Assembly (NCBI RefSeq): GCF_019578655.1
Contig: NC_063260.1
Span: forward strand, 25,692,888 to 25,756,887
DNA from: Ricinus communis
Taxonomy: Eukaryota; Streptophyta; Magnoliopsida; Malpighiales; Euphorbiaceae
Length of the DNA stretch: 64,000 nt
Reading direction: 5' to 3'
The position numbers and the translations under genes are program-made. Below the pieces are notes generated by a model. The model made no database searches. It saw only the letters and a list, made by a program, of their open reading frames with translations, and was not told the DNA's origin. This document shows, one piece after another, positions 12,762 to 29,702 of the stretch (its first letter is position 1; every line of letters begins with the position of its first letter).

Positions 12762-15565
12762 ACTGAGGTTAGGAAATCATATATAACATTTGCTAAATTG
12801 CTCTAATTTTTGTGCAAAGTAGTAATCTTGAATCTTGAGATTTTGGGGGGTTCGAAATTGTTCATTGGTATGTGAACATGTAAATGCTGAACCTAAAAGA
12901 CGTGGATCTCCATACAGAGTTTTTTCTTTTCTTTTCTTTTATTTTCCTCTTTGATGTTTAATAGATATATTGCTTCAACCAACAAGCTTTTGTGGCAAAT
13001 GATGCATTTCTAGACGTGAAATGTACTCTATTCTTCTTCTTCTTCTTTCCTTTGTTTTGCTGTTTTTTCATGACCTAGGTTCCTATCTTGTATAGTGTGC
13101 ATAATCTTTTTGTTCAAGAGAAATGTAAACACCTAATTGTGGTCCTTTTGTACTTTAAAGGGATTGTCAGAGTTTTTTTTTTATTTGTTTTTGCTCTGAA
13201 TTTGAATGTAGTTATCTTATATTGAATGAAGGAATTGAGTTTTCTTAGGCTATCTTACGAAGTTACGATGATGTCAAGGCCACTAATAAAAGATTTTATT
13301 GTCAACAAAAGAATTTATTTGTTATATAAGTTAGCAGGTTCTTACATAAATGATAAACTGGGAAGTGAGCTGGTCCTTTGGGATGCCACATTAATTGTGA
13401 AAATTATACTTGAGTTAATTATATATTTTTTAAAAAAACGTTTTGCTTTTTCTGAGAGCAAAATATTAATTCATCTTTATAGTAAAGTCAGGCTTGCTTT
13501 TTTCAAAAATTCTTAGGCAGAAATAACGTATAGGAACGAAGAAATTGAATTTGCTCTAGGCTATCTGTAAAAGTATTTGACCTTTTAATTGCAGAACAAG
13601 GTATCAGTTCATATCTAGAGTAAAAAAAAGGTCTTGATAAGCTTCTTGATAGATAGATAGTGGGGAATTCATCATGCATAAAATTGCTTATTGCAAATGT
13701 AATCACCTTTCCAATCCTGTACTTTCCATTTTACGCTGTAAACCCCACCCCTTAAGAAAGCTGATTAGCGCTGCCAATTTGCCATTAAATTACCTAATGA
13801 AAGAGAAAGAATCCTTATCAAATAAGCGTTTCTAATGTCAGCTTCCCATTTTTAATACAATTTCGCTTCTTTGTCAATAGACATTAACCAATGGGAAAAG
13901 TTTGACAAAATTAGAAGGAAAACAATCTGATGGACAGGTGCATGTTTTCCACACAAGTTTCTGACCACCACAGCATAATATAGGCACGTATTTATGAAAA
14001 TCTGATGAAGAAAATCTTTTACCAAGCAATTGTATGTGCAAATTTGTGTATTAAATAAATGCCCCGATAAAAATAGATTGAACGAAATGATAAAAGAAGA
14101 GGAATCAAACATTTATATACTTTCCCTGTGAATTTTTAAGATATGTTTTGCTCTCTAAAAATGATCTAAATAGGAGACAAAATGTTTGTGGAAGTAATCC
14201 TCCCACCTATATTTATTTGTACACTGCTCCATTTTGGCACAACGCGTTTTTATTAGTCCCACTCCGTGTCTATGAGTACATCGCAACAACATAAGCTATG
14301 GCCAATAATCCGCACCTATCTAAAGATAAGAAAGCGAAAAATCATATACAGACCTGCCTGTAAGCAAACCCATGTGTTTGTCCTTTGATTTCAATCATAT
14401 TTGTGTCATTAACCATTCATTATTTCCCCATGCTACAGTTGGGTATATATATATGTGTCCTTGTTCAAAAATAAATTGATTCTGCTTCAACGGTTTTACC
14501 TGAATTCGAATATAAACAACTATATTACTATAGTTGGCAAATGGGTTTTTCTTTATATATTGTATATCTTAAAGCATTGCATACATCTATGTTAGTATAA
14601 CTACAAGTTACAATTAGATGCTAATAATTTGTGATTACATGTGAATCCAGAAAAGTCCTAATGCACAAATATAGTCCTGCACGTGGAATAAGCTATCCTT
14701 CTTGTAAGTTTTGAATCTAGTCTATTCATGGTGCTCTTCGTCAATTCTACATAAAAAGGAAGAAAGTCAGAAAGGAAAAGGATGTGTCCCACAACGAAAG
14801 GGATTATAAGTATAAACATTTTGTAAAGAAAGCTATAACTGCTTCTGTTCATTTCCTAGTTTGCCAATTTGATTTTCGAGAGTCCAAATTGAATAGTTGT
14901 TAGGTAATTTGTAGTGAATTTAAAATCGAATCGACAAATTTCTATCACTTTCAATTCTGGAATAAATTTATAAAATGATTTTTCTTTTTTCAAAATTATT
15001 TTAAGATTGCATATATATATATATATATATATCACTTTGTGTGCCTTCATGAGCTTAAGAAGATGATGCAGTCTTATATGTTTATTTTTTTTTATTAAAT
15101 TAAGATAAGATTTTATTCTAACAATAATAATTAACTAATATTTTTATATTTGTTATAGTTTTGGCATAATTTAATTGTAATAGGATTTTAATATTCTCAT
15201 ATAAATAATATATGAAAATTTTATATAATCTAATTTTAAATTATTGAAATAAAATAATTTTAATTTTTATTATTAATTTTGTTAAATACTAGCGTTATAA
15301 TTTTGATAAAAAATCTAAAATTAAATCATATATTTTTTTAATAATTTAGTTCTTTAATTGTCATTTGTACAATGCAGAAAATAAAAAATTATATGAGAAC
15401 AATTAATATATTAAATAAAAAATTAAGAGAATCAACCTTCTTTTTTTGAAAGATGCATTTAATCAACTTTGTTTTCCATTTTTTAATGAAAATCTTACCT
15501 TTTAATATAAAAATTATAAATTGACAAATAAAAGAAAATAATTTCAAATACCCAGAAGTACTAGT
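12762..15565. other. Intergenic region between ROH1 and MULE 1, no gene seen
   Basis: It begins with the probable ROH1 3'UTR, including CT-rich runs near 12926-12952 and 13032-13047. The rest is AT-rich, with an (AT)n microsatellite near 15008-15032. No conserved coding sequence is recognised. Confidence 0.6.
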
Positions 15566-15574
15566 GTAATATAG

Positions 15575-15993
15575 GGGTAATTTACCCAGCTGGTACCAAT
15601 CATTGACACTATATATTAATTTGATACCAAGACTTTAATTTGAATCAATTTGGTGACAAACATACATAAAACTATTTCAATTTATTTCCAATGTTCAAAT
15701 TCCGACAACGGTGGTAGCGTGGCATGCTGAATAGGAATATTTCGGGTGTTTTGCCCGCTCAGCATGTGCCACGTCAATTAATGAAGTTGACTCAGTAAAT
15801 CCCCAAATTAAATCCCAATTCCCCTAATTTTCTCCCAATTTCTCCTAATTAAACCCTAATTTTATTCCTCTCTCTTCTATTCCCCTCTCATATCCTATTC
15901 CCCGTAACTCCCGTAACTCATGTTACCCCCGTAACTCATGTTACCCCCACTGTCATAGCATTCTCGTATTCAAAAATCTGTCCTTTTTTGAAT
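15575..15993 (+). repeat. MULE 1 left terminal inverted repeat
   Basis: Pairs as reverse complement with 19229-19571. It is longer than the right copy, partly because a GTAACTCATGTTACCCCC-type block is duplicated near 15903-15950. It ends near the shared AAAATCTGTCCTT motif. Confidence 0.85.
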
Positions 15994-16571
15994 AACTGAA
16001 AATTTATCCTATGTTTAGTTCGTTCTCGATTGTTCGTTACCACATAAGCTTTTTCCATGGATTCTCCACCTGCTTAGCTTCGTCAGAAGCCTTAACAAAG
16101 TGTGGCAGTTTAGCTTCGGTTAAAATATTGGTAAGTTGTATTTTGTTCTTCCATTCTGTATGTTAGTTGCAAAGGATGTCCTTCTGTTGTTAAGAGTTTT
16201 CTATCAATTTGCGTTTTCTTCTGCTATGAATGTGTGATGAATCTTTAGTTTTGTGGTTGTAGGCTTAGAGTTGTGACTGAATTAGCATAGTTGAGCCGAC
16301 TGAATTCAAGCTTAGACAAACTTGGATTGTTGGTTGTAGAGTTAAAGTTGGTACAGTTCTGTTTTGCAGTTGAAGAAGGATGTATACTTTGTAGTTGAAG
16401 TTGTTTTGTGGTTGTATACTTTCATTAAACTAAAAGCCTCAACTGGAGACAACGATAGAGGAGTTAGCAAAAATCTGTCTTATGGATAGGAGAGATTGGA
16501 TTGTTTGTTGCAGTTGGTATTTTTTTTTTTGTAAGATGTTTGTGTATACCGACTCAATTGTTAGTGTTGGT

Positions 16572-16634
16572 GTTGTAGCACCTTTTGTTAATGTTGTAGC
16601 ACCTTTTGTTAGTGTTATAACACCTTTTGTTAGC
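16572..16634. repeat. Three 21-bp tandem repeats inside MULE 1
   Basis: Three consecutive copies of a 21-bp unit, GTTGTAGCACCTTTTGTTAA plus one base, with a few changes in the third. The period is a multiple of three, which keeps a short plus-strand frame open. That frame is not considered a gene. Confidence 0.8.
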
Positions 16635-17114
16635 TGTTTGTGTATAGGAGAGGTATTGTTAGTGTTGGTAGTTTGTTTTGTAGCACCTCTTTCACAATTG
16701 TAGTGTATAACTACAATGATTTTTTATTGTAGTACCTGCTATTAAATCAATAAAAGAAATATTTATTTCTATTTATATATGTAAATAATTCTTAAAATAC
16801 AAAGGCTGAAGTGGTATTGTTGCAAAAGTATTAAGTATTGCACTTTAAGTAATTACAAAATAACAACTTGTATTAAGTGTGGAACACAAGAACATGACAA
16901 AATAATTAAATGATTCGGTGGTCCTGATAAAAAAACAGTTTTGACACTGAGTACAATAAACAAGCATGTGAAATCTGTCTTAGAGGACTACAAAAGCATT
17001 TTTAGTCCAAAAAATAAAAAAATAAAAGTTCCTACACATAAACAAGTTCCTAATGTATTAAACAATCATAATGCCTAGCTAAGGCTTACTGTTGTCTCCA
17101 AGACCTGGAGGCAT

Positions 17115-18858
17115 CTAAGGCTTCTTCTTGTTTGAGGTTGCAGTCTCAACATTTCCTTTCCTCTTAGCCTTCTGAGTTGTTACTTGCACCTTATCTTTCC
17201 CCTTTCCCAAACTTTCATTTGGAGTAGGATTAGATCCAGAAGCTTTCTTTGATGCTGTGGAAAGAGATGCAGATCTAGGAGGCAGAAATGGCTTATTGCC
17301 CTTGTTCTTCACTGTCTTGCCCTTGCCCTTCTTCTTAACTGTCTTCATATTACTCTGCTGCTAGTCTTCATTCAGGCCACTTGATTGAGTTGGAATATCA
17401 ATTAGCAACTCATTGATGCTTATTGTATTTTGATGAGGTCTTTGTGTTTCTGCAACAGTTTGGGACAAACTTGTCCAATGAAGATTAAAGTCATTTAGAT
17501 CCACTAGATGACCAGGTATGTCAAACTCAGTTTGGCTTGACAGTGAATGAGTTACATTTTGCACCTACATAAGTTAAAGTAAATGTACATTAGGTTATTA
17601 CAAATACATTTAATTAAGTAAATAAACTTATTACTTGTGTAGTCCCAATTGGATCATTTTCTAAGTATTGGGCATTGGGGAGTTGGTCAGTGGGGTCATT
17701 AGGGAGTTGGTCATTATGGAGTTGATCAATCTTATCATGAGGAACTTCTTGGTTGCAGCTACTGTCTATCTGGTTTGCTCTTCTTTTTACCTAGTAAAAT
17801 ACAAAAATAATATTGTTCATTATGTTTTAAAGAAACTTAATGCACAGAAGCTTCATGGAAATGTGGTTAGCATTAACATGTATGTTATAATGCTTTTTAG
17901 TGCAACTGTGATCAAACTTTGCAAACTTGATTTGCACAGTGTTCTTATTATCTGTCTTCAAGTAAGCCCAAATAAAAAATCCACATCCTTTTTTGCATTT
18001 TGCTTTACATTTTATTTTTGTATTTGGACCAAAAATAAATTGATTCCTGCTCCTTATTAAGTAGTTCTTCACTACATCTTTAAATTACCTAAAAGTACTA
18101 AACAACATGCTTATCTTCAAATTAGGGTTGGCCATATCTGTCTCCTCATTAAAAATTGGCCATTTTGTCTTCCTTGAATTAATATCACTTTCATCAGATA
18201 AGGAGCATGATCTAAGCTCATCACTTGGTGCATAAACAGTCTCATCTGAACCCTCACCACCAATTATTTCTTCATTAACCCTTGTTCTATCCCTTTTTAA
18301 CTCCATATCAACAAATAATTCATCTTCAGCTTCATCATGCAAGTCATAATCAGAATCAACAAATTCAGGGTCCTCCTCATCAGCCTCACTTTCAAACTCC
18401 TCACTATCATCATCCCCATGACCATCCTGTTCAATCTGTACCTCTTCTAAGCTAGTGTCATCACTACTTAGCATTCTTACTTCCTGAGATGATTCAATAT
18501 TATCAGCATGCACAACATTCTCAGTTGGTTCTAAATGATCTTGTTGCATATTTACCTTATCCCTAGCATAAACATGAATCACTCTTGACTCATCAACACT
18601 TAAAGATATCTCAATACTATCACTGTCATTATCTAAATTTCTCAAACTATTTGTGTCACTTTTCTTTGGATGCTTCCAAAATATAGAAAATGATACAGGT
18701 ACCAGACCCAATTCTCTAGCCATTGCATCTATCTCTAATCTTGACATCATATCAGCAGAATAAAAATCTATGCTCCCAACATCTCTAATTTCTGGCCTAC
18801 CCCTACCATCTACCCCAAAACAATGCCATTTTATACTGAAGTACTTTGTATGAGGCAC
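17115..18858 (-). pseudogene. MuDR-type transposase remnant of MULE 1
   Basis: Minus-strand pieces in transposase order. The first, 18858-18085, begins with a PB1-like region (YFSIKWHCFGVDGRGRP) and continues into a long Asp/Glu-rich segment. It ends at an in-frame TAA (18085-18087). Past the stop, the same frame continues into the MuDR DNA-binding region, with paired-cysteine motifs such as CKAKCKKGC and a trailing HSC (to about 17827). The DDE catalytic core and SWIM finger expected next are absent. A probable tail exon at about 17788-17635 ends at a GTAATA donor and contains short DQLPND-type repeats. The last exon starts near 17567, has an in-frame TAG at 17361-17363, and then encodes a Lys-rich C-terminus. 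At least two nonsense codons plus the missing core make it non-functional as a transposase. Confidence 0.85.
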
Positions 18859-19228
18859 TGCATATGGTAAAATAGATAAAACAAATCAATTTTCTCTATA
18901 TTACAGTCACTCAATGCAAACACTAAGCTAGGGTTTCAAAACACCAAATACCACAACAAAACACAGAACAGAAGATCATCCTTTGCAAGTTACCAAAAAT
19001 CAAGCACAACCATCAACATGCAACATAAAGAGCACAAAAACAAAATGCAAGTTACCATTATTTTAACTGAAGCTAAACTAAAATATAAAATGCAAGTTAT
19101 ATGACTTACAGTATACGGGTTGCCTTTTGCTTTCTTCCCTTCATCTCCATTCAAAAGATATTGTACGATGCGATCAACAATGTATAATATAAAACGCACT
19201 CTGCAATGTGAAACAATCGACAACAAAC

Positions 19229-19571
19229 TAAAAAGAAGGACAGATTTTCAAATGCGAGAATGCTGTGACAGTGGGGGTAACATGAGTTACGAGAGTTACA
19301 GGGAAAAGGAGAGGAGAGGGGAATAGAATTAGGAGAAAATTAAGGGAATTGGGATTTAATTTGGAAATTTGGTGAGTCATCTTCATTAATTGACGTGGCA
19401 CACGCTGAGCGGGCAAAACACCTTGAATATTTCTACTCAGCATGCCATGTCACTACCGGTTGTCGGAATTTGAACATTGAGACTAAATTGAAATAATTTT
19501 ATGTACGCTTGTCACCAAATTAATTCAAATTAAAATCTTGAAATTAAATTGATTAGCTGGACAAATTAGCC
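19229..19571 (-). repeat. MULE 1 right terminal inverted repeat
   Basis: Reverse-complement partner of 15575-15993, with scattered mismatches and small indels. A small minus-strand open frame lies within it but only reflects the repeat. Confidence 0.85.
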
Positions 19572-19982
19572 GTAATATAGATATGTGCAAGGCGAAATAC
19601 CTGGCAAATTTTAGGGGCCCAAATATGGATTTTGCTTTTACGAGAAAGCTTAGAACTGATGGCAGAAACATGATGCGCCTGAAACAAGATTCGAATAAAT
19701 GCTAGGGCCCTAGAGCCCATGCAATTTAAAACGATAGCGTTTTACCGAACCATAGCGGTTGAACGGAATTATGCTAACGGCCTCGAATACTGAAACTGAA
19801 ACATCTGGTTAACGCCATTACCAGAACAGCTCTGTTAACCTAAACCAATTGCATCCAAACAGATGCACTTTCACTACACTACACTTTATTCAAATATTTT
19901 GACGCCATGCCCATGACCATGACCTTTGGCCCTTTTCTAGAGCCAACTCCATGATTAGTTTTTTAAAACCACCTACTTATAT

Positions 19983-19989
19983 TATAAAA
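19983..19989 (+). promoter_or_regulatory. Probable TATA box of the MDAR gene
   Basis: TATAAAA about 115 bp upstream of the ATG at 20104, followed by a (CT)n pyrimidine patch around 20018-20034. Spacing and order fit a plant core promoter. Confidence 0.6.
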
Positions 19990-20103
19990 GAAAAAGCCTA
20001 ATGTCTCCAGGTTCAGCTCGCTCTCTCTCTCTCTATTTAGCTGCTTTACTTGACTAAATCTGTAAGCCTAAACTCGTGATCTATCTTTACAGTACGGAAA
20101 TTA

Positions 20104-24446
<4,343 letters not shown>

Positions 24447-24607
24447 TTGAGAATTACACGGCCAATTTCAGAATGCTCCCAGATACTGCAAAAGTTTAGT
24501 TCTTCAATAATTTTCTTGCAGGGCGAATTCTTCCTAGCCACTCATTACCTGATTTTGTCTAAATCTCTGGTCATCTATTGTGGAATAATTTAGCCAGAAG
24601 ATGCTTA

Positions 24608-24610
<3 letters not shown>

Positions 24611-24674
<64 letters not shown>
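24611..24674. repeat. Compound (AT)n(AG)n microsatellite
   Basis: An alternating AT run of about 34 bp followed directly by an AG run of about 30 bp, about 165 bp after the MDAR stop codon. It may lie in the transcribed 3' region. Confidence 0.95.
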
Positions 24675-24678
<4 letters not shown>

Positions 24679-26059
24679 TTGCGAAATTGTTATATAATGT
24701 TGCTGGTTTTTGTAAGTTAGAGAGCTCAATAGCAACAGATAAATTGCTATTGATCACTAAATGTCTACATTCTGCAGAAGAAAATAATTTAGCTAGACTA
24801 TTGATGTCCTATTAGATTAGTCTTAAAATCTCAGCCAAAAGTTGTTAATATTAGCTCAGAAAGTAGAGTCTTCTTCCTCATTGGTTCCAGCAATAAAATG
24901 TGCATAATACAGAATAAGGAATATCTTCATATTATTTGACAAGGAACATAAAGAACTGACAGCAAAGAACGTCTCCAGTCGTTTAAATATGAAATGATGG
25001 TGCAAGGGTGTGTGTGGAGAGAACAAGTTGATTTCATGATTTGGTAGTCGGCCGATCATACAATTCTTTGTAGGGAGGAAGAGAAACATAGGAGTCTGAT
25101 GGATCATAGATAGCAAGTGCCAAGCAGCCCGAGGATTTTATTTCTCTTACATGTCTTATAGTAAGTAGGACTTAATGATAGCTGATTTTGTTCTTTTGCT
25201 TGTCGATATATATGTGTGGTTAATATTAGACTGACTGGTCGGAAAGGAAATTAGGATCCCAGTGTCCAAGTGGACGAATTCCAGTAATCAATTGTATGGG
25301 GGATCAAGGACAATCAGTTTTTGCTAAAGTCACCTATATTGGTATGCAACAGACCTGGCTTTCTTTTTTTTCCATTGAACATTTTGTGGTTTAAAAAGGA
25401 ACAAATATTTAGGAGAATTACGTTCCCAACCAATGACTTAAATATTTTTTGGATGGCGAAATTTCATAGAAAAAATTAAGTTACAGCCCCCCATATGTCA
25501 ATAAAATCATAAGGTTATATATGACCCAACATAAAAATGATAAAAAGTTCAATGTAGAGACATGGTAGTGTCGGTCTGCTGTTTTAGTTTAAGCTTGAGT
25601 GGTTGGAAGATGCACAAAGCCACACTTGCGGCCCTGCAGTTCAAGAGTTAAGCTGCAAGCAAGACTGAATGCCCCTAAAATAACTAAAGAGGGAGCGGGA
25701 AATAATCCAATGAAACCCCACCATAGCCATCCACAAGCTTTGGGTAACTCAACGGAGAATTAAGTATTGGGCATACCAGGAGGGAACTGAGACTCCAATA
25801 AACGTATGGGGCACTAACATGGAGTCTAATTTAATAGATAATACACGCGAATGACAGACTAAACTAAATAATATAAAATTCAAAATAAAACAAAAACCAA
25901 CATAATTAATCATCGTTTCAGTTGCTATCTGAGTAGCAAAGTTGGACTGTCAAATTGGTGTTAAGGGGTCCAATACGACGTAGCCGTCCAAATTGCAGAA
26001 ATTGTGATTGTACGGTCTCTTTTTATTTTTATTAGAATCAAATTAATATATATATATAC

Positions 26060-26900
26060 ATTAATTTTTAAAATCTAAAATTTTTTAATACGTGTGTTTA
26101 ATTTTTGACATGTATAATTTTTATTTTAACATGTATACTATTTTTGACATATAGGATTCAAGCTTATATGTAATTTTATAATCTTTTTTATTAGTTTATT
26201 AATTAATAAGTTAAATTTCTAATTGAACACTTACTCTAATCCTAAAAATAGCATGTTATTATGTTTAAATTTTATATTAACTAACAAATTAATTTTTAAT
26301 TATATAATAATTCTAATTTTAAAAAATAGCATCTTAAATTATATTTTTGATAATAAATTTGTTTTCTAATTATATAATAAATTTTTAATTTTAAAAATAG
26401 TAATATCAATTATATTGTTAAATTTTATAATTAAAATTAATATTATATGTTATTACGTAAAAATTTTATTTTGACATGTGTACTATTTTTAATACATAGG
26501 ATTCAACCTTATATGAATTTTCATAATTTTTCTATTAATTTATTGATTAATAAATTATATTCTTAATTAAACATCGACTCTAATACTAAAAAATAGTATA
26601 ATTATTATATTTTAGTATTATATTAACTAATACATAATTTTCTAATCAGATAATGATATTAATTCTATTCTAAAAAATAGCATATTGTTTATATTTTATA
26701 TTATATTAACTGATAAATTAATTTTTAATTAAATAATAATTTCAATTCTAAAAATAACATCTTAAATTATATTTTTAATATTATATTTAATAATTAATTA
26801 CTTTTTAATTATATAATAAATTTTTAATTTTAAAAATAATAATATTAATTATAATATTAAGTTATATAATACTAATATAATTAATAAATATTTCAAAAAT
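26060..26900. repeat. AT-rich dispersed repeat with local duplication
   Basis: Two related blocks lie here. One carries GACATGTATAATTTTTATTTT and ATTTTTGACATATAGGATTCA-like motifs at about 26106-26170, and the other carries the same phrases at about 26462-26520. Each is followed by similar TTAATTTTTAATTATATAATAA text. Related phrases recur at 33779-33890 and more weakly at 7560-7750. No coding capacity or clear termini are seen, so the class is unknown. Confidence 0.6.
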
Positions 26901-28640
26901 AATTTTTATATTATTGCATCAATAAAATTTTAAAATCTTAAAATTAATTAGTTTGTTATTATTTTTTAAATAATAATAAATTATTATTAAAAATTAAAAA
27001 CTTTATTTATCAACTTAATTTATAATCAAAGTAACAGTAAGAGTTATGCACGGATAAACAACTAATTGAATATTTAACTCTTAACCAAATGGTAAGCCAT
27101 CCCGACAGGCATCGGTTTATTCTTATCATTTTCTTTCTGATTTTTTATTTTATTTTATTTTTTTTTCTTTTCTAGTTTATCTAAAGTTGGATCTGCTGTT
27201 CGTGTACGTGGTTGATAATTTATAGATAAATCGATCCTCAAATATTTAAAAGAGTCTTAAATTGATAGGAATTTCACTTCAAACCTAAATAAAGATAAAC
27301 AATTTGTCATTCTCTTAAAATCTCGTTGCTGATAACGTATTAATTAGTTTGGAGTTTAGCTCAGTAGACTTCAGACTTAATTAGTGGAAATTAAAAAAAT
27401 GTGCAAATCAGACTTAAAAGAATTACCAAAGCGTAAGCTGCAAGATATTGATTTTTCTGTTTGACCATACGTGGGAAAATATTTAAATTAACCAACGAAT
27501 TACTTCCGGCACCCAAATTGAATGTCAAAGTTTGTCACTGGTGAATGAGTGAGAACTGGAATTATCAGTATTTATTCGATTTGGCGTTTATGTGCTCAGA
27601 TAAAGATTATCGGAAAAATGATATCATAATTCATTAACGTGATTAAGGAAAAGATACCCTTTCCTTTTAGATAACAAACCTATTCGACTGTAGTGGCAGT
27701 GCCACAAATTAAAAATACCTGATTTAATTTTTTTTATTTAAATAATTATTATTTTTACTAAACTCTAAAGTAAGTATTACTTTAGAAATAATTTTATTTT
27801 AAATTAAGTATCTCTTTAAGAAACTAAGGAATAAATAGTTACTTTCTTTAAAATTTGCTCTTAATCATTATGAATGAAATTATATTAATTTTAATTATTT
27901 CAATTAAATAATTCTAGTTAATTCTTTTGCTGTTAATTGAGGTTACTTAATAGATTTCTTAATTCTTATAAAATCACTATTATATTTATTTTGAAATGAA
28001 TGAAATAATATATAGCTAAAAGGTATTTGAAATATAAAAGTGCAGTTATTATTTAAATTCAATAGTTTTTTTTTTATATATCTTATTTTGTTTTCTTATA
28101 GATATTAATGATTCTAATTCTAGTCCCTTTTTTCATTTTAGATTTTTATAAATAGAAAAAAAGTAGAATAAAATATATTAATCAATGAAGTTAGAATAAA
28201 ATATAACCCCTCAAAAGAAACGACTCAATATATATGAGAAATTGTCAATTGGTGCTATACACTTAAATTGGACAATAATATATTCTCTGGTTATCAGTAG
28301 ACAAATATTATTAATGTAGAAAACAGAACAACTTTTGATAGAAGAACTGACGTTCACACAAATACCTAAACCCCATTACCAAAATGACTTGGTCCTAAGT
28401 TTCCAAAGTCCACACCTCCATCTTGTACCCCAATTTCCCAGTCCATGACTTTGACCAAGTTCCTTGTTCCAGAATACTTCTGTGTTTGAGTTTGTCTAAA
28501 TAATTTGTTTTTACTTTGTTTTGGCCATTCATTAAACTATTGCCTAAAGTAAGTACTAGGTTAGTCTATCTTTCACACTCCTTGTTCTGCAAGGAACCTT
28601 CTTTGTTTCCTTCACTTCCTTCTATGTCTTCTCCTTATCA

Positions 28641-28653
28641 TATATAATATATA
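28641..28653 (+). promoter_or_regulatory. Probable TATA box of the HIPP gene
   Basis: TATATAATATATA about 112 bp upstream of the ATG at 28765. A plausible core promoter element in an otherwise AT-rich context. Confidence 0.45.
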
Positions 28654-28764
28654 TTCTAAACCCTTCCTCTGCATTGGCCTGCGTTTGTTTATTTGTTTAG
28701 TTTTCTTATTTTTGATAAGAGTTAATTCAAGTCCAGGTCACAGATTTGAAATCCTCAATAGAAA

Positions 28765-29702
28765 ATGAAGGTGAGATTCAATTTCCCTCTGTCTCAAGCC
28801 AAGCTTAATTTCCTAGCAAAAGCATGTGTCAATTTGTTTTTTTTTTTTTTTGATGGGTTCTTTGATGGGTTTTTGAAACTTGATGTGCGTGTATATATAT
28901 ATATATATAAATATTCTTTTCTTGAAATTGAAGCAGCAGTCTTTTCTGGGTTTTCTTTAATGCTGTTAAATAATACTTCATGTTATAATATCATAATTTT
29001 TCTGTTCCTGAAGTGTGATTTCTTGATAAGTCACTTGCTAGTCATTTCCTTGAAAGAAATGAAGCTTGTAGTTTTATGCATGGCATATGATTCTTGTATA
29101 TTGAGAATTTTAATAGGAAATTTCCTTTTCTATTGGTCCTTGTCATTAGCGAAAGCTAATATGGATTTCGTCATGGACTACACGAACTTTCTTGATTCTA
29201 ACTTTCTGTTTCTGTTTCCTGTTGCAGAAAGTGGTACTGAAATTGGACCTACATGATGACAAGGCCAAACAAAAGGCCATGAAAGCAGTTTCTAGCCTTT
29301 CAGGTTTTTTCTTGTTTTCAATGATAAAAAAATTTACTTGTATTCTCTTCTCTTTTGCGTTTCTTTAATCGAGTTATCTCTGTTTTGAATGCAGGGATTG
29401 ACTCTATAGCCATGGACATGAAAGAAAGGAAGCTAACAGTAATTGGAGATGTTGATCCTGTAACTGTAGTAGGCAAGTTAAGGAAAGCTTTTCACACACA
29501 GATATTAACCGTTGGACCGGCAAAAGAGGAAAAGAAAGACGAAGGCAAGAAAGACGATGGAAAGAAAGATGATAATAAAAAGGACCCAAAAGATCAAATT
29601 GCTGAGCTTGTTGAGGCATACAAAGCCTACAATCCTAGCTTGACTCAACACTATCATGTGGTGAGCGCTGAGGAGAACCCAAATGCTTGTGTTATATTAT
29701 GA
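28765..29702 (+). CDS. HIPP: Heavy-metal-associated isoprenylated plant protein (HIPP), HIPP39-like
   Basis: Three exons: 28765-28770 (only ATG AAG), 29228-29303 and 29395-29702. They splice to 390 nt (129 aa plus stop). The N-terminus is an HMA-type fold ([19 protein letters not shown], then [20 protein letters not shown] and [16 protein letters not shown]). The usual metal-binding CxxC of the first loop is absent and is replaced by the LHDD region, as in the HIPP39-type subgroup. A Lys/Asp-rich linker (about residues 75-95) follows. The protein ends NPNACVIL, a CaaX box whose final Leu favours geranylgeranylation, so it is probably membrane-tethered. The tiny first exon explains why the intronic frame from 28765 looks like a longer protein; that read-through is a shadow. 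The metal-binding role is uncertain because the cysteines are missing. Confidence 0.92.

Larger units (their letters stand above)
15575..19571 (-). mobile_element. Mutator-like element (MULE 1), non-autonomous
   Basis: A 3,997-bp element starting GGGTAATTTACCCAGCT and ending GGACAAATTAGCC. It is flanked by a perfect 9-bp target duplication, GTAATATAG, at 15566-15574 and 19572-19580; 9 bp is the Mutator signature. Long terminal inverted repeats of roughly 340-420 bp carry matching blocks such as TTTTGCCCGCTCAGC and GTAACTCATGTTACCCCCAC. The interior holds minus-strand remains of a MuDR-type transposase gene without its catalytic part. The exact duplication implies that no rearrangement has affected the element's borders. 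Confidence 0.93.
24447..28640. other. Intergenic region between MDAR and HIPP, no gene seen
   Basis: It starts with the MDAR 3'UTR and the 24611-24674 microsatellite. A less AT-rich stretch at about 25560-25830 has no recognisable coding sequence. The block at about 26030-27010 is extremely AT-rich and internally repetitive. The remainder to the HIPP promoter is AT-rich unique-looking sequence. Confidence 0.6.

Noticed and set aside
16482..16703. 73-codon frame with VAPFV repeats
   Set aside because: Caused by a 21-bp tandem repeat inside MULE 1.
17668..18060. 130-codon plus-strand open frame
   Set aside because: It lies antisense to the MULE 1 transposase remnant and shows no protein features of its own.
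28765..29256. 163-codon open frame starting at the HIPP ATG
   Set aside because: It reads through intron 1. Splicing at 28770/29228 gives a conserved HMA protein instead.
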